Shown one piece after another: positions 46,690 through 58,376 of a DNA stretch of 64,000 nt. Location of the stretch: positions 3,100,001 to 3,164,000 of the forward strand of contig CP075492.1 of the NCBI GenBank assembly GCA_021613535.1, read 5' to 3'. The notes under the pieces were generated by a model, which had not been told where the DNA came from, searched no databases, and worked only from the letters and a program-made list of their open reading frames with translations. A program made the translations under genes and the position numbers. The number at the start of each line of letters is the position of its first letter. The stretch's first letter is position 1. Source of the stretch: Adineta vaga (lineage: Eukaryota; Rotifera).

Positions 46690-47631
46690 CTATAGTGGTC
46701 TTGTTCGATTTTTAAACAATCTCCATTTAGAAACAAATTCTTTAATATTTTTTCTAAATGTTTTCGATGCAAATATAAATACCCAAAAAGAAATTCCATT
46801 GGTTAAAAAAGAAAATAAAAGAAGAATGAGTATAATAATATATTCATATGCTAATCTTAATAAAGGTTTCGTATAATATTGTGTTGCTAAAAGATAACTT
46901 AAAAAACCACCTGTTGGTATTCCACTAATAAGTAAAACACTCATTTGAATAAGCATCATACGTGTCACTGCACCATCTATTTGACGGTGACGTCTTAAAT
47001 TATGTTTTAAATTATACCATGTTAAACAAAATAATATTGAGATTACAATAATTGGTAAAAAATAAAAAATCACTATAATACTATAACCACTATAAAGACT
47101 GATTACAGGATGAGCAGTTGCACAACTAATTGTTGTTGATGATGTTGGAATATGATTATAATATATTGGTAATGGAATAAAAATCAAAAGACAAATAATT
47201 GCTGTTAATAACATCATAAATTGTGCTCGAATCCATGTTATTAATCCTTGCCATTGAATGTTTGATGAAGTTATAAGAAATTGACTCAAAGCTGCAAAAC
47301 AACTACATATAAAACTAAGACATCCACCAGAATAACTTAACCATATACTTAGTTTACACCAAAATAACCATCGAATATTTGGATCAATTCCAGTTAATAC
47401 TCGAATTATAGGAGAAATTAAACCAATATTGATAAAGAATAAACTACCTATGGATGAACCAATTAAAAATAATGAATTTGGATGTTTATTTAACGTTGGA
47501 ATCATTGAAAAAACGAAACAATTACAGAAATTACCAATTGTACTTAAAATAATTATAAATAAACCAACAATTACGGATAAACGATCACCAATATTCACCA
47601 TATAGAGAAATGTTTCCAGATCTGAAGACAT
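46690..47631 (-). CDS. Rhodopsin-like peptide GPCR
   Basis: A single exon of 313 residues from the ATG of MSSDLETF; residues read upstream of it start from a TTG and are unlikely. TM1 has LSTIGNFCNCFVF (GN motif), a Cys before TM3 (WCKLSIWLSYSGG), and after TM3 QFLITSS in place of DRY. TM6 begins after an Arg-rich loop (RRHRQIDGAVTRMML) and TM7 has FLTNGISFWVF. The tail is basic. It is intact, of the same large class as the other receptors here but too divergent to be a recent duplicate. Loss of the DRY Arg pattern may affect coupling. Confidence 0.8.
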   Translation of the reverse strand: MSSDLETFLYMVNIGDRLSVIVGLFIIILSTIGNFCNCFVFSMIPTLNKHPNSLFLIGSSIGSLFFINIGLISPIIRVLTGIDPNIRWLFWCKLSIWLSYSGGCLSFICSCFAALSQFLITSSNIQWQGLITWIRAQFMMLLTAIICLLIFIPLPIYYNHIPTSSTTISCATAHPVISLYSGYSIIVIFYFLPIIVISILFCLTWYNLKHNLRRHRQIDGAVTRMMLIQMSVLLISGIPTGGFLSYLLATQYYTKPLLRLAYEYIIILILLLFSFLTNGISFWVFIFASKTFRKNIKEFVSKWRLFKNRTRPL

Positions 47632-48245
47632 CTTGACTTTATTCAAATGAACGTCTTTAATAATCTTCTGATAATGAGATATCTGCACGTGTTTAATAAA
47701 ATACGTCAAAATATGAAAAAAGTGCAATGTTTTAATCAATCTTAAAGACTATTTTATTGTTGGAGCTAAACAAATAAATGTCATCTAAACTTTTATATAT
47801 GGGAGATTGAAAATTATGTTTTATATCCTATGAGATTATAAAGGAACCAAGAAGATTAGTCATTTCTTTTCAAGAAGTAATAATTGCTTTTTTATATATT
47901 AGTTTACATAATTTTATTCTTTATTCTCGAACAATATTCGGATCTTTCTACAAAAAATAATAAAGTACTTCATTAGAACTACGAAATATTGTGATATATT
48001 GCATAATTATTTTTGTCATATAAAATTCTCTATCGACTAATTAACACATCATGTGTCTTAGTAAATATACATCAGTAGACATGAAAACGGAAGCAGCTTT
48101 TTTGATCTAGGCAAAAACGTAATTCATTTGTAGTTTTCCATTTACTGAAAATGTTGTCATCTATACATGTATATATATAATGTTCAGTATGTGTGTGTCT
48201 GTCTGTGCCGGGTCAAGAGTCAAAGATGAAAGATGAAAGATTTTA
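47632..48245. other. Intergenic
   Basis: A/T-rich. TGTGTGTCTGTCTGTGCCGGGTCA at about 48190 resembles TGTGCGTTTGTGTCAAGGTCA at about 7000 and may be part of the Helitron remnant. Confidence 0.4.
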
Positions 48246-48540
48246 GAATTTTCACCATCAGGAATGCGTCCTCATAAACTTAAAATAAAGATCGGTGAAT
48301 TTGTTATGCTTCTTCGCAACTTCGATGTTCATCAAGGTTTATGCAATGGAATTCGGTTGACTGTGAAGTCGCGTTCCACAATACCAAGAAGGACTTTTGA
48401 CACTGTATGATCCATTTTTGCCTTTTAAATTATGTAGACATCGATTTCTTATTCGGGACTTTCATTTGCTATGACCATCAACGAATCCCAAGGACAGATC
48501 TTTAATCGCCTAGCACTACTTCTACCACAACTTTTCTAAT
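48246..48540 (+). pseudogene. Helitron PIF1-like helicase C-terminal remnant
   Basis: Readable blocks match the end of the Helitron/PIF1 helicase: EFSPSGMRPHKLKIK, IGEFVMLLRNFDVHQGLCNG (the MLLRNxDxxxGLCNGTR block), then in a shifted frame LPFKLCRHRFLIR, and LSFAMTINESQGQIFNRL (the SFAMTINKSQGQ motif). Stops and at least two frame changes separate them. The rest of the element, including the Rep domain, was not found nearby, so this is a dead fragment. Confidence 0.8.
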
Positions 48541-49073
48541 GAATAAATTGGAATGATTGTGTATCTGTGTTATGTATAGTATGATATCACAATATATATA
48601 GAACATAATATAGGAGAAGTCAACATAACAGTAACAGTAAATTTTCTTATTTAGATATTTTTCAAAAAATATATAATTTTATTCGTATTTGATTGTATCT
48701 TGAAAACACCACTTCAAAAACAAATATTTCACAGCATATTTTCTATACTTTTCATTGATATGTTCCCCAAAAACGAGCGTACTTCATTGTTTTGGCGATG
48801 GATAAGAAAATAATCTCGCCCACTTCTTCAAAGTATTATATGCACTTAAATTCATTAATTTTATGAGAAAAAGTAAATCTCAATCTCTATCGTGTTGAAA
48901 ATATAGGTTTTTTCTGTTTATGACAATTCTTTAATGCAAAATATCTTTATTTATAATGAAGATTGACAGAAATGAATTTAAAAGAAATGAAGGATTTGTT
49001 TTCTGTTACTTTCTAGTGCATTTAAAAAATGCGTACATATTCTAAAATCGGTTAGTGTGCCCATTTTTCGAAA
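48541..49073. other. Intergenic
   Basis: No gene seen. Confidence 0.4.
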
Positions 49074-49090
49074 AGAGTGTGGGTGTGGTA
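49074..49090. repeat. Half of a hairpin element
   Basis: AGAGTGTGGGTGTGGTA, G-rich arm only. It lies 10 bp beyond the stop of the GPCR at 49101. Confidence 0.4.
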
Positions 49091-49100
49091 CTATTTGATT

Positions 49101-50036
49101 TTATATTCGATCACATTTGAACATTTTCTTCACTTCTTCTCGATAGATTTTGCCCGTAAGAATATAGAGGAAAAATGGAATAAAAAATCCGCCTTGTTGC
49201 CAAGCAATTGCTAAGTTTCGAATTGTTATATAGAAAGGAGTATTCATGGATGATATAAATGTAATTAAGATATAAGCTATGGCAGATGGTGTAAAGAAAA
49301 GAAGATATACAGCAACTTGAATGATTAACATTCGAGCCAATTGGCTTTCTCTACGACGGCGGAAACCTGTTTGGTTTATTGGAATTACACGATTTTTTTG
49401 GCCTCGAATATTATAAATAGTTAATGCACCAAATATGCTTAACAGAATTGGTATTAAAATATAATGAAGAGTAACTCGAGTAATTAGATAAATCGTTGTC
49501 AATGTAGTAGAATAATATTGAGTACATCTTCTATTGTCAGGATATCTAGGATCATAATAATATATAACTAGAAATGGACTCATATAAATCAAAGCTACGA
49601 TCCATACAACAATAATAATTCTCCTTGCCACATATATTCGACTCAAATGACGTAAACGAACCGATGTAGAACTGCACAAATATCGATCAATCGAAGCACA
49701 TACTAACATTAATCCATACCACAATGACGTTGCATAGGCTAGAAATGTAACTAATTTGCATGTGATCGGTGTGCTACTGATAGAAAAGTCAAGACTATAT
49801 TGAAGTATTGCATTTATGGGTGAAGCAATCAAGTATAATAAAACGGATGGAATAGCAGCAAGAAAATAATAAGCACATGAAGATGATCGAAGAACTCGAC
49901 GACAAAGCACAATAACATTCAATATATTTGTAATCACTATACATGTCGTTGTGATAGAAAAACTGTAAACTATAGGGTTCTTCACTGCCTGAAGGAAATT
50001 ATAACCCATAGGTGACGATAACGTTGTATTATTCAT
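49101..50036 (-). CDS. Rhodopsin-like peptide GPCR
   Basis: A single exon of 311 residues. MNNTTLSS has N-glycosylation sites; TM1 ITNILNVIVLCRRVLRSSSC; a conserved Cys before TM3 (ITCKLVTFL); SIDRYLCSS after TM3 is a good DRY motif; extracellular loop 2 has RRCTQYY for the disulfide; the Arg-rich loop before TM6 reads GFRRRRESQLARM; TM7 has GGFFIPFFLYILTGKIY, followed by a short basic tail. It is intact and of the same type as other bdelloid FMRFamide-receptor-like genes; ligand unknown. Confidence 0.85.
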   Translation of the reverse strand: MNNTTLSSPMGYNFLQAVKNPIVYSFSITTTCIVITNILNVIVLCRRVLRSSSCAYYFLAAIPSVLLYLIASPINAILQYSLDFSISSTPITCKLVTFLAYATSLWYGLMLVCASIDRYLCSSTSVRLRHLSRIYVARRIIIVVWIVALIYMSPFLVIYYYDPRYPDNRRCTQYYSTTLTTIYLITRVTLHYILIPILLSIFGALTIYNIRGQKNRVIPINQTGFRRRRESQLARMLIIQVAVYLLFFTPSAIAYILITFISSMNTPFYITIRNLAIAWQQGGFFIPFFLYILTGKIYREEVKKMFKCDRI

Positions 50037-50488
50037 TGATTATATCGATTGTGTTTTAATATGAAATAAATTGACTTCGCACTATATCTACGACCTAGAT
50101 ACAGTAGATCTGGTAAAAAATCTGCATGATATGCATTCGAGAACATCCAATTTACAGTAATGAGCAAAAAAGAAAGAAAAAATATGTAATAAACAGAGCT
50201 ACAATGCATCTGATGAGGATGTCACGAATTTCTATATAATGAAATTGTTTAGTATCATCATTATTTTCTGTATTTATAACAAGTACTTCAGAATAAATGA
50301 GCTTCGCTCATTATTTTGCATCTTGAATTATTTCTGGAAAAAAGATCCTCTTATCAAATTTTCTCCTAACTGTATACAGGGCGGATATGAGTGAACAACT
50401 TGATTTGACAGTATATTTCTTTTATTAATGTCAAAGGTCTGTTCTGACGAAAGCGTTCTAATCGACCGAAAACCAAACTTTGTGGAGA
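50037..50488. other. Intergenic
   Basis: No feature apart from the hairpin that follows. Confidence 0.4.
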
Positions 50489-50558
50489 TCTTGAGAATGT
50501 GGACAAGGATGAATGAAGGTCTTCTTATGATCTATACCCACACCCACCCTCAAGATGG
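50489..50558. repeat. Hairpin element at the end of an LRR fragment
   Basis: ATCTTGAGAATGTGGACAAGG faces ATACCCACACCCACCCTCAAGATGG. The last ten or so codons of the LRR frame are read from this element. Confidence 0.6.
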
Positions 50559-51548
50559 TTCCTATTGAATTGTATAACAATATCACGACGATAATCATCT
50601 TCGGAAAAAGGTAACTTAAAATACGAAGTTGTAAAATTTCGTTCCATCCAGTATGGTGTTTCAGATTGTTCTTCAAAATTATCGATTAATCGATTGAAAT
50701 CACATCGATAATCTTCATCATAAATAAAATTAGCACATATAAATTTAAATTTCACTAAATATGGACAATATAATGATAATAAATTTTCCCATCGTTTTGC
50801 TTTAAGTAAATATTTTTGACCAAATAAAACTAAATATCGTAAATGTGGTGTTTGTCTCAATATATATTTGATATGTTTGAAAGACATTTGAGGAGATAAT
50901 CTCAAATGAAGATGAATACAATTAGGCAATAATGATGTTGGAATCGTCACGTGTTTATCATAATTTGGGTCTAAAGAAAATTCAAAATCGATATGGAAAG
51001 ATTTGAGATATTGTAGAGCAAAAAATAATTTCACTAAATCTTCAAAAAACGATACATTAATCGATAAATATTCTATATGAGATGTTGTAATTAGAGGTGG
51101 AATTGAAGATTTACTATGCTGGCCATTTGTTCTGATAATTAATGATTTTAGTGATGTACAACAATTTTCATTGAATATCGAATTAAAGATCAAATTTTTG
51201 TCTTCGTAATTATAATCATCAAAATATCTTTGATAGTGTATAATCTCTAATGAATGTAAATATTTTAAAGATGAAAGTTGATTCCAAAATTGAAATGGTG
51301 TTTTATCATTAGAAAATCTGAATTTCAATGATAAGAATTGAAGTTGTTTCAATGAATCAAGAGAATAAGTCGACAAAAAATGATGAATTTGAAAAGAGTC
51401 GTTTAATTTTAATGATCGAATATTAGTAACATGTCTCCATGATAAAATATTTTCAGTAAAGTAATCATAACTATCTTGTTTTTCGAAATTTAAATCTACT
51501 ATTGACTGATAAATTAATTGTAATGATGTTAATATTGGAAAAGGAATT
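50525..51548 (-). pseudogene. F-box/LRR-type protein fragment
   Basis: The minus frame is open from about 51548 and shows leucine-rich spacing (LKQLQFLSLKFRF, LKYLHSLEIIHYQR, SLLPNCIHLHLRLS, TPHLRYLVLFG) with a C-terminal block (FKFICANFIYDEDYRCDF, YWMERNF) like rotifer F-box-associated LRR proteins. The N-terminal F-box is absent at 51549 and the natural C-terminus is replaced by codons from the hairpin element. Both ends look cut, so it is probably a fragment; an upstream exon was searched for by eye and not found. Confidence 0.55.
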
Positions 51549-51900
51549 CATAGTTTTCATAAGAGTATAAATATTATTGTTGAATTTCACAATTCAATCG
51601 AGATTAATTTTCATATCTTATGGTGAGTGTCACGTGGTAGGTTAAAGTGTAACATAGAAATTCAATGCTCTGCTCATCTTTGATTTTTATTGTTAATCAA
51701 AGTGAATCCTTGCATTGGTATTTCAATATAAACTAGAATAATGAAATTCTTTCTTTTGTTTATCGAATATAGAAAAAGAGAATTAATTTTCTTTATTAAA
51801 AATAAGACGAAACCTGATGCATTATTTGAATGCCAAAGAAAGGCTTTATTGTGTTGTGTTTCATATGAAATAGGACATTTTTAAAAAAAAGTCACAAACA
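51549..51900. other. Intergenic
   Basis: A/T-rich spacer between divergent genes; no feature seen. Confidence 0.4.
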
Positions 51901-54372
51901 ATGATGATTATAGTGATTATTCAACTGATTTTGAGAATTTTAGTTTCGGAATCAACTCATTTTTATGGTGGAACTCTAACATGGAAACCAATGAATAATA
52001 CAGCAACAGGTTCAACAATCTCGGTGATGTTTACACAATCTTATCAATTCAGACGATCGGCTTATTCTGCTGATGCATATAATTATTGTAATCAGAGTAT
52101 AATTCTGGATCAATCACCTCTCATACCAAATTCTGCTCAAAAAAAAGTTAACTGTACTAGTATTTCGTGTGCTAATTATGTGCCAATATCAGTCAATGAA
52201 TATTGCACTGACTTTAGTATTATTCGTGATTCGAGTTCAGGACAAATCTCAACGATTCAAGATATTATAGCTGGATCACAGTTTTGTGTAGGATTTCAGG
52301 ATTTTTCTTGGATAACTGTGTATTCAACAGTTTGTGCAGGCGGTTGTTTCAGTAGTACTGCTGGCTGGTCCATTGTAACATGTCTTGATTTGACAATGCG
52401 ATCAGATGGATTTATAAATACACCACCCGTTGCAACAGTCATTTCGCGTATGTAAAAAATGGATGTATATATAGGGTCTTATATTTTGTTTTGTTTTCAG
52501 CGGTAAAAGTACCAATTAACACTATCACTGAAATTAAAATACCGATTATTGACTCAGACAATGATTATTTAAAGTGCATTCCACTGATTAAAACTCTTTT
52601 TTAATTATTATTCTAATGATCTTGTAGATGCCGTTGGGGTGAAAATAAATCAACAGTTAATGAATGTGGTTCCGTTTGCAATATGGTACCAGGTGGTACA
52701 ATAGATAGTGACAATTGATATTTAATAGTACTGGCAAATCAGTGGGAACATATTATGCTGCTGCAATGATGGTTGAAGATTTCAATGATGCATCCTCATC
52801 AACAACACCATTTAGTAGTGTTCCAATAGATTTTCTTATTCAAATTGTTAATACACCATCTTGCCCATTAAAACCGGTAATTAATTGAAATTTACTGGAA
52901 TGTACAGCTGTAGAAGTTGGTGTTCAATTTAATTTTACATTAAATATTACTATTGGATGTTCTAGAACTACAATAACTGATGTCAATACGAATCCACCAT
53001 TATATATGTACAAAGGATCTTTAATACGAATAGGAATGAGTAGTGTCTGGACAATAAGTGAATCGTGGATTCCGGATTCTAATCAATTAGGATCTCAAGT
53101 TTATTGTGCTTTAGCTACTGATAGGTATTAAGATAATTTCTTTTCTTATAGAATATTACATTTAACTGATTTTGTAGCGCAAGTATATCATCAGATCAAT
53201 ATTGTCTCACATTTTTTGTTGTTTCTCCTGGATCTGGTCTTTATTGTAATAAAAATATTTATTTCTTCACTTTATTATTCAATGAATAATATTTAGGTCC
53301 TAATGAGCGTCCAACCACAACGACAACGTAAGGAATACTTTATTGTCCATATTTTTTCCTATTTTTTCTTTGCAATGAAAAGTACCAGTACATCGACAAG
53401 TACAAGTTCTGGTTCATCAACTTCAACATCAAGCACAATAGCGTATGCTTTACAATTTGTTTTATTCTTAATGAATTATATGTTTTAAGAACAACTTCTA
53501 CTACTGCTTCAACATCAAGTCCAAAGGCTACGAATAAATCAATCGATCCATGGCCTATTATTTGGTCCGTTATAGGCTTCTTAGCTTTGTGTGCTTTATG
53601 CTGTTGCTGTTGGTGGTGGTGGTTTTTGTATGTTCACATTCTTATAAGATAAATCTTTGAATATTTTGTCTCTTTTTCTAGATGTGGTCCAGGTCGACGT
53701 CGTCGACGAAGTAAACAAAGAGAAAAAGCGACAGATGATTATCTATTAACTGCGAATCACCGTACAAAGAAGTTCTCACATTCACTTTTGAAAAATCTTC
53801 GACAAAGAACAAAAACAACAAATATATCAGCTATAGAACTTCCAGATCGTTCTCTACTTGAAAGTAGAACAACATCAATGATGTCACACGAATCTCCTAT
53901 CCAAATATTAAATGATGAATCATTTCCAAGAAAAAGCGATAGTAATGTAAGTGTTGTTAAACGATCACAAAAATCTTCAATTACTGACGAAGAAAACGAA
54001 TCTCGGAATGATAATAACATAGACAGATCAAAAACATTGACACCAAATGTTGAAAAGCCACAATCAAAATCATCGATTCGATTGAGTGACAGTAATTTAT
54101 TACCAACAACAAAACAAAATAGTTTAGTTCGTATTAACAAAGTAAAACGATTATCAATGTCAAACAATCGTCATTTCTCTCTATCAATAAATGACATTTC
54201 ACAGCCATCGAGTCGAAGTAAGAATTCTTGAAAATACATTTCAAACAATTTTCGAAGAAATTTAGTATCCGCTGCTCGAACATCAAAAATATCATTTTCT
54301 TCTCAAAGTCAACATCACGAAAGCACTAAAAAGAATACACACGTGACTGTCACAAAAGTAATTCGCATATAG
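51901..54372 (+). CDS. Single-pass receptor-like protein with several lesions
   Basis: A multi-exon gene with introns near 52448-52500, 52572-52627, 53126-53178, 53235-53295, 53331-53390 and 53634-53682. The N-terminus is a signal peptide; the ectodomain (FYGGTLTWKPMNNTATGSTI, many Cys, Asn-glycosylation sites) is followed by a Ser/Thr-rich stalk, a transmembrane helix (WSVIGFLALCALCCCCWWWW), then CGPGRRRRRR and a Ser-rich cytoplasmic tail of about 190-240 residues. Lesions: a one-base shift near 52713-52718, in-frame TGA at 52886-52888, and TGA at 54229-54231 after which the frame stays open and tail-like for 46 codons to TAG 54372. The family is an uncharacterised invertebrate type I receptor as far as I can tell. 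It may be a decaying copy or carry sequence errors. Confidence 0.65.
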
Positions 54373-54543
54373 CGATGGTTCCTGCAATGACTTTTTTCCT
54401 GTAAATTTTCGGCGAAGAGATACGAACTATTCTATCATGCGTAGAATGATAATATAAGAAAACAAATTTTCCACCGTTCATTTATTCTTAATCGAAAAGA
54501 CTTCATTCTACTTGTTACAATATGGATTGGAAAAATGAATAAT

Positions 54544-55606
54544 TCAATCAAGTTCAATATTTTCATCACTAAATGCAGTAGTTTCTGGTTGAATTTGATT
54601 TTCTCTCCAATAACACAATTTTTTTATCTGTTTCCAACATTTTTTCTCCAGAACATATTTCACTTGTCGACGATATCGTGTTGATATAATTAAAAATAGA
54701 TAAAAACTAATCTAGAACACATATCAGCTATTTTCTTTTTCTATAATAAACAAAATGAAATCTTACTGCAGCATTAATGTTAATCAATGAATAAAAAATT
54801 GTTTGAATTAATCGTTCAATTGCAGATCGTACTTGATCGATTTGTCTAAGATCAATATTAATGGCATAAACACGATGAATTGCATAAGGTAATTGACATA
54901 TAACAAAAGCTATGACACGAACTAAAACCATTGCAGTTATTTGATGATCAAATCGACGACGTTCAAGTGCAATTTGTCGACGAATAACTCGACGAACATT
55001 TTCATAAGCAAATAAGCTAAATATTGAAGCAATAAAAATTGGTAAAAGACCAGCAAGAAATGGAAAATAGAAATATTTTATATATTGATTCCATATTGGA
55101 TTTAATATAACGCATCCTAATAATGGATGACTTTCACTATGAATACTATATAAAATACTATGAAATATATTACATAAAATAATTATAGAAACTAAATATC
55201 GAGCTGTTGTTAATGTATACATTTGTCTGATATGTAAACGATAATTTGTCGAAAAAAATTGATCAAAAGCAGATAAACATATCATACAAGATGTTGTTAG
55301 TACGGATGTTTGAAATATGATAACTCGTAATTTACACCAAGTAAATGTAGTTGCAATCGTAATATCACCATATACTAATGGTACAATTGTTATAATAAAA
55401 GTCATTAATCCACAGATAAAATTTGAAATTGATTCAATAATAAAATATAAAATACATCGATTTGTTCGAAAAGGTTTTAATTGAAGAAATACAAAGATAT
55501 TTAATGTATTACCAAGAAATGCAGCAATACTTGTTATAGAATTTGAATATAATGTATATTGAGAAACAATATTTAAAATTATTGTTGATGTTGAATTTGT
55601 AGTCAT
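54544..55606 (-). CDS. Rhodopsin-like peptide GPCR with C-terminal intron
   Basis: Two exons (55606-54767, 54711-54544) give 335 residues. Exon 1 holds TM1 (FLGNTLNIFVFLQL), TM2-TM6 with a Cys before TM3 (TWCKLRVIIF) and SAFDQFFSTNYR after it (a DQF variant), an Arg-rich loop (RRVIRRQIALERRRFDH) and part of TM7 (FYSLININAA). A 55-bp GT-AG intron follows; exon 2 completes TM7 and the tail (ISFYLFLIISTRYRRQVKYV, then CWKQIKKLCYW), as expected for FMRFamide-receptor-like bdelloid GPCRs. Without splicing the frame would stop shortly after the donor site. It is intact. Confidence 0.85.
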
Positions 55607-56097
55607 GATAAACTATCTGTTGTTTTATTATGAAAATAATGTCGACATTTAAAGTTATTTGAATAAATAAAGAGGTTCTTTATATTAATCGACGACTTTG
55701 AAAAAACTATGGAAAGTTCTAGAGCAGAATAAAATGAATTAATTTCAGAGGGGATTTTATCCTTTTAATTAATGTTCATATCCTTTTGTATGCAGAAAGA
55801 ACGGGTGTGCAACGTGCAAAAATCATCATAGTCAGAGTAACTTGCAAATAGATGAATTTCTACAGGCAAGTTGTGCTTTTGAAATATAAATATTAAAATT
55901 TTAATGAATATTTATCAAAAAGCTGGTGTATAGAAAAACGGACTTCTGACTGTTTTATCTTGGAAACGTTTCCTGAAGATATTCAATCGATATTCGCCCT
56001 TTCAGGACTGTCATATTTTGAGAAAAAATTAGAAAATTCAAATTTTTTAAAAATCATTTCTTTTTATTACATGCGTATAAGACAGAATGGAAAAATC
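55607..56097. other. Intergenic
   Basis: No feature supported. The stretch after the next hairpin (56164-56638) is also without a readable gene. Confidence 0.4.
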
Positions 56098-56163
56098 CAT
56101 CTTGGGTGAGAGTGGGTGTGAGTTTACACGAGGCTACGCTTTTCAAACACACCCACGCTCTTT
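56098..56163. repeat. Hairpin element of the G/T-rich family
   Basis: CATCTTGGGTGAGAGTGGGTGTGAGT faces AAACACACCCACGCTC. Confidence 0.6.
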
Positions 56164-56638
56164 ATCTATTGATTTGCAAACCGTGACCTTACATCCGTTT
56201 TTTACGAGCTTTCTTTCCGTATAGAATTCATTAGGCTTCCGACTCGAAACCATATTCCTACTCATCTAGCTAAAGGTTATGCACATATTGGAGACGGTAT
56301 ATGCAGACATCGTAATAAAGTTATTCGTTAGATCAATAATAAATATCACAAGACACTTGTTCTATAACAAATAAAAACATGATATATGTTTATAGAATAA
56401 ATTAATTCATACAAGAAATTCATCAAGATATAATATGTGACATCTTAAAAAGTACATCCGAAAGTTAAAAAAACAAAACTAAGAAAGAGAATAAAAAGAA
56501 ACATCTAGAAAATAGCACCGGCGCTCTTTCTTATGGCATCGCATGGCGTATCTCATAATGATTGGTTGGAATTGAGTAAGAATAAGAAGAGTTTTTCAAC
56601 TAGCGCCAGTTTATTTTCGATTGAGGAATAGAAAAAAA

Positions 56639-57456
56639 TCAATGTAGAACTCAAGCCTGTCATTGATATTGCAACTGGTAAACATGATATACGAAGTGTA
56701 AAAGGATGATAATCATTTGTTATAGCAAATCTTATTGTAAAAAAACATTGTTGGAATACCTAAAACAATTAACAAACTAACTATAATTAAAATCCGTTTA
56801 ACAATCATCAATAGACATGAAGATGGAAATAGATAAATGAAAACTGCTGACCACATCACTGCTCCTAAATTTTTTATATGTAACATGACAAAAAGAATCA
56901 TGAATGAAATAAACAATCCCATTCCAAGGTATAAGAACACAGTGAATACCAATTGCCCATATATATTCTCCTATAGCAAGAAGAATGTATAGAATTTTAA
57001 AGATAGAAAATGTGGATTTCCAGGATAAACTATTGGAAATAAGCGATAAAATGCCTAAAAATCTTATTTATAAAAGAAAATATTTTCTTTTATCAAATTT
57101 CTAATAACCTGATTCACAAATGTCAAATACATTGTGTAAATATGAATAACAGCAATATATCCTGAAACTATACACCATGATGAATCAAATGATTGTCCAT
57201 TTAAATCACCTAATATTGTTGTTAATATAAACATAGATAAATAAATATGAATACAATGAAATATAGTCATTTTATCATCTTCTTTTATACGATTATAATA
57301 TAAATGATAAATAAGAATGAGTAAAACTATTGATGATATTATTGTTCCAAATGTTGTAAAACCAAAATTAAATGACGTAAGAATAAGTCCAATTATTTTA
57401 TTTTCATTTTCCAACATTATGTAAAGACGTCCATAGAGTGGAATGATCAACTTCAT
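56639..57456 (-). pseudogene. Peptide GPCR pseudogene
   Basis: Begins normally with an N-terminus and TM1 (TFGTIISSIVLLILIYHLYY), TM2 and TM3 (FDSSWCIVSGYIAVIH). At about 57060 the frame is lost (stops around 57040-56960), although pieces such as FYRLFPIVYPGNPHF remain readable. A second open part has TM5-TM6 (LKIVKRILIIVSLL-type) and then a shift in a poly-T run near 56745, after which TNDYHPFTLRIS and AISMTGLSS (end of TM7) appear. There are at least two independent breaks, so it is a decayed receptor gene. Confidence 0.65.
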
Positions 57457-58189
57457 AAAAAAATTAATGAAGTTTTTCTAAAACAGAAACATGTTGACAT
57501 CATGTTCTCTAGTTAAATTATGAGTTTTTCAAATTTTCATTTATGTTCTCCTGAGGCAACCATCTATCTTCTTTTTATGAATATAATCTGAGAAATATGT
57601 ATCAATAATTGTTACAAATAAATATCGAATGAAAAACTTATTCATAGCGTTGATAGTCGCAGAATCGTGCTCAATGATCGTTCATTTCGATGACTATATC
57701 TATCACATTCGTTTAAACAAAAAAACAAGAGATCGAATAAGAAGGTGTGAACCATTGTGCATTTACACTCATTATTTTTCTTGAATTCTACAAAAACTAT
57801 ATGCTGATGTTATTCATATGTACCGAAATGAAATTTACCTATAAATAAACATTCATTTACTTCTCTTTGCCATATTATAAATACTGAAGAAATATGTTCA
57901 GATTTATGTTTAGTGTTAAGCTTATGTAAAGAAAGAAAAACATATTAATCCTAAAAGCATAAAATCTTTATCCTGAAGCTTATCATACGAAGATGGGTTA
58001 GGTGAACTTTTTTATTTTTGTTGAAAGTATTCAAATGTGCGTAGATGAAAAAATTCATTTTAATTATTCAAAAGATGATTGGAGAGTCAAAATGCTCCAT
58101 GTAAGTTATGCAACGAGATAAATATTCAAACTGTTTCTGTCGGACGTAGAAATCTAAGAGACTGATCTGATTGAACAGTTCTTCAATTC
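57457..58189. other. Intergenic
   Basis: A/T-rich, no gene seen. Confidence 0.4.
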
Positions 58190-58253
58190 ATCTTGAAGGT
58201 GTGGGTGTAGGTTTGAAATTAGGTTGAGTATAACATCCACCACATCCTTCCTC
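58190..58253. repeat. Hairpin element of the G/T-rich family
   Basis: CATCTTGAAGGTGTGGGTGTAGG faces ACATCCACCACATCCTTC. It lies about 125 bp beyond the 3' end of the REJ gene. Confidence 0.6.
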
Positions 58254-58376
58254 CGGATTCGATTTCTAATTAACTTGGATTTTTTTCTATCATTTAAAGA
58301 ATAGAAAGTGTTATTTTAAGTTGACGTTTTGAAGTCTATATAGTTTGAAACTGAATATGTTGAAAGAAAAAGCATG

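Noticed and set aside
7079-58253. CRISPR array
   Set aside because: Repeats are dispersed, palindromic and unequal in spacing; the genome is eukaryotic.
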